From Apricaphanius iberus (lineage: Eukaryota > Chordata > Actinopteri > Cyprinodontiformes > Aphaniidae): 64,000 nt of DNA. The position numbers and the translations under genes were made by a program. Of this stretch, positions 61,740-64,000 are shown in pieces (the first letter of the stretch is position 1; every line of letters starts with the position of its first letter). The notes beneath the pieces were generated by a model. It saw nothing but the letters and a program-made list of their open reading frames with translations. It made no database searches and was not told where the DNA came from. Where the stretch lies: positions 722,055 through 786,054 of the forward strand of contig JAPXFQ010001770.1 in NCBI GenBank assembly GCA_028564705.1, in the 5' to 3' direction.

Positions 61740-62130
61740 CCTGCGTACCATCACCACCCACCCACCCCCACCCCCCATCCACCTGTCTCTCCTCTAATCT
61801 TTGTTTTTTCCACAGACTCCCTCCCACATTTACACATTCTCAGGCTTTTGTACTCCTGTCGCCTCTCCCTAACCACCTATCTCAGCGCCCCCTCCCCTCC
61901 TCCCTCCTGTGCACACCTTTTTCTCTTCACGGGGCAGCAGGTGTTGAGTGCTTGTGTTTATTCCCCCTCCCTCCTACCATTCCCACTCACTGAGCAGTGC
62001 TCGTTCCCTTTCCCTCTTCTTTTTTCCCCTCCTTTCTGCAAGTGTCTCTCTGTCTCTTTCTCTCTCTGGCAGCTGCTAGGAGGAGGGAGGATGCTATAAC
62101 AGCTGCACATCAGGGCAAGTAGAGAGAGAG
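61740..62130. other. Pyrimidine-rich tract with C-run cluster
   Basis: Strongly C/T-biased over nearly 400 bases, then a GA run at 62120-62135. C runs of 3, 3, 5 and 6 at 57-76 past 61700 would give a G-quadruplex on the minus strand, the strand transcribed as dach RNA. ORFs here are composition artefacts. Confidence 0.5.
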
Positions 62131-62139
62131 AGAGAAAAA

Positions 62140-63429
62140 AAAAACAAAGCAAACTAGGAAAACAGCTCCAATCCCCTCAGGGTTGTCAGCTCCAATCCAG
62201 CCCTCCCAAGACCCCCCCCACCACAAAACCGTTCCCATTTTAAAAAAAGTAAAACTGAGGGAAAACTGTTGCCATCTGAAGGTCTTTGCTATCAGTCCTA
62301 CCTGGGTGAGGAGTTTTAGCTCTCAGATGGTCTCCATTAAGCCTTTGCTAGTATGAGATTTTCATGATAATTGTGGAAAAAAAACTTACAGCTATTTACA
62401 CAATTCAAAAAAGCTACATAACATGATATAAATGCTTTTATTTAAAAGAGGACAGTAGAAATAACATCAACTGATGCAAGAACGACATTGATTAATGCAG
62501 TTTCAGCAACATTATCTAGGACATTTTTTATTTGGATTTTTATTAATAAACCCCCCCATAAATTTTCTTATTGTTTTAAAGTGATTATTGTGAAGAAAAC
62601 TATAGATGTTCTCCTCTTTATAAGGTAGCATGATTATTTGGTCAAAAGTTGAAAAATCAGGTGGCTTTCTGATTGGAGCACACGCTTTTAAGGTCACACG
62701 GACAGCGACTCGTTGCTGCTGAAGTTGTTACTGAAGGAAGACTACGCTACTTATTTCATTGTTTTTCATTGTGTAGTACATGAAATGATTTTGCTGTTGT
62801 TCTTAACGGTGTACAATTAGGATGTGAAAGCTGATACAGGCTGTTTTGTCCTGAGTGCAGTGACCAGATATAGTCTCAATTAGACACATTTGTTGTAGCT
62901 TCCTTAAACCTAGCTGACCAGCAGTGAAGAGCAACAGTTTGGAAAGTGAGAGGTTGCGTTATTCTTTGCAACCTAAAGCCAGAGAAAACAGATCACTAGG
63001 CCATTTTCTCATTGATGAAGGTTTACAGAGAGAAAACGGATTCATGGTTGAACCTCCATAACTTCTCATGCTATGATAGGCTCATGCTATGAGCCCCCTA
63101 AAAAAGACAGTTTGTGTAGCATTGCTCTAACTGCTAACTGCCTAAAACTTAAAATCAATAGCAACACCTACTGCTGCTAAAATTAAATATTTTATATTGA
63201 CAGCTTCTATGCAAAACTTTTAACTCTAACATTTCTTATCTAACTTTGATACAGAAAGAGGGGGGACTAAATAAACTTGCTATATTTTAGGTCATTTTCA
63301 AGTGCTTATTGCTCAGAATATTATACATTTTCACAGCTCTTTAAAAAGTAAAACAGTAGGCACCAGAAAACATCAGAATTGTCGCAATTGTCTGATTTCC
63401 AGCTTTACCCGTTTAGAAGTTCAATTATT
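62140..63429. other. Intronic stretch, possible unnamed dispersed repeat
   Basis: 62450-63190 shares loose phrases (GTTACTGAAGGA at 62727 and 58482; TTTCAGCAACA at 62500 and 58441) with the 58.4 kb area, suggesting copies of one decayed repeat. No gene or motif cluster. Confidence 0.35.
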
Positions 63430-64000
63430 AAGGGACGGCCCAATGCAATGCATGGAGGCAGTGCAAATCCATTGCAAAGCAATGTATTGCACTGCCTCCA
63501 TGCAATTGCATGGGCAGTCCCTTATTAAGGGACGGCCCAATGCAATGCATGGAGGCAGTGCAAATCCATTGCAAAGCAATGTATTGCACTGCCTCCATGC
63601 AATTGCATGGGCAGTCCCTTATTATTCTTCACTCCTAAACCTCTTATTCTTATTAAGGGACGGCCCAATGCAATGCATGGAGGCAGTGCAAATCCATTGC
63701 AAAGCAATGTATTGCACTGCCTCCATGCAATTGCATGGGCAGTCCCTTATTACTCTTCACTCCTAAAACGGACTCTTATTAAGGGACGGCCCAATGCAAT
63801 GCATGGAGGCAGTGCAAATCCATTGCAAAGCAATGTATTGCACTGCCTCCATGCAATTGCATGGGCAGTCCCTTATTACTATTCACTTCTAAACGGACTC
63901 TTATTAAGGGACGGCCCAATGCAATGCATGGAGGCAGTGCAAATCCATTGCAAAGCAATGTATTGCACTGCCTCCATGCAATTGCATGGGCAGTCCCTTA
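63430..64000. repeat. Tandem array of five identical 94-bp near-palindromes
   Basis: Units at 63430-63523, 63527-63620, 63655-63748, 63781-63874 and 63906-63999 read identically. Each has 37-base arms, AAGGGACGGCCCAATGCAAT... and its inverse ...TTGCATGGGCAGTCCCTT, differing only by one mismatch and a one-base register shift. A 20-base centre contains CATTGCAAAGCAATG, itself a 6-bp hairpin. Spacers are 3, 34, 32 and 31 bases; the three longer ones are related but not identical. The array runs off the window. Overlapping ORFs repeat because the units repeat and are not genes. Confidence 0.9.

Larger units (their letters stand above)
5584..64000 (-). other. dach1: Large dach1 intron preceding the exon (partial, at least 58 kb)
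   Basis: From the acceptor at 5584 to the window end no coding exon was recognised. The long DACHbox-N exon expected upstream on the minus strand would give a clear open frame of more than 150 codons with a Ski/Sno-like sequence, and none is present. Mammalian DACH1 has very large introns carrying deeply conserved enhancers, and the texture here fits that. No nested gene was found. Confidence 0.7.

Noticed and set aside
61700..62099. Proline/serine/leucine-rich ORFs and a TTTTTTCCACAG acceptor-like site near 61806
   Set aside because: The tract is simply pyrimidine-rich on the strand opposite to dach; no downstream coding similarity.
63302..63766. A 154-codon plus-strand ORF, the longest open frame in the window
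   Set aside because: From 63430 on it is the translation of the palindromic array; the peptide repeats because the DNA repeats, and no splice or start context supports a gene.
63430..64000. CRISPR-like look of regular repeats and spacers
   Set aside because: The repeats are 94 bases and palindromic over their full length, spacers are related to each other, and the setting is a vertebrate intron.
40000..64000. Search for the DACHbox-N exon on the minus strand
   Set aside because: No open frame with a Ski/Sno/DAC-like sequence was found, so exon 1 is taken to lie outside the window.

Overview
The window looks like teleost fish nuclear DNA. It is AT-rich, intron-like sequence full of microsatellites and decayed fish-type mobile elements (Tc1-like, hAT-like and Tigger-like DNA transposons, tRNA-derived SINEs, a LINE scrap). 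There are no dense long ORFs and no bacterial-style gene packing. The species cannot be named from sequence alone.

I can support one protein-coding exon: a 116-base exon on the minus strand (5468-5583). It encodes the DACH1-type segment that follows the Ski/Sno/DAC (DACHbox-N) domain, with readable pieces SRPGRPPKRTQSVTSPEN and MPHSVPGLMSPG, between good splice signals. I therefore read the window as the inside of a fish dach1-family gene (dachshund transcription cofactor) on the minus strand. Positions 1-5467 are the start of the next intron. Positions 5584-64000 are at least 58 kb of the preceding, very large intron. Exon 1, which carries the DACHbox-N core, lies beyond the right edge.

The intron alternates between two textures. 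One is complex, low-repeat sequence rich in homeodomain, octamer, forkhead and E-box words. The main blocks are about 1-735, 5810-6210, 10730-12560, 15150-16930, 17030-17990, 21090-22480, 23750-25640, 28550-29960, 32690-33880, 39700-40900, 42880-43690, 46740-47600, 51780-53050, 55980-57480 and 59880-61640. I propose these as conserved non-coding enhancers of the dach gene. The proposal rests on texture and on what is known of DACH1 introns, not on an alignment. The other texture is AT-rich filler with repeats: head-to-head SINEs near 32.1 kb, four Tc1-like relics between 32.3 and 39.7 kb, two neighbouring hAT-like elements at 48.7-50.4 kb, a Tigger-like relic near 25.9 kb and a LINE tail near 20.6 kb.

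Two structures stand out. The last 570 bases are an array of five identical 94-base near-palindromes separated by short, diverging spacers and running off the window. At 29.94-30.66 kb a decayed tandem repeat of about 170-180 bases (four copies) sits next to candidate enhancer sequence. An 87-base imperfect hairpin at 3794-3880 is a weaker third.
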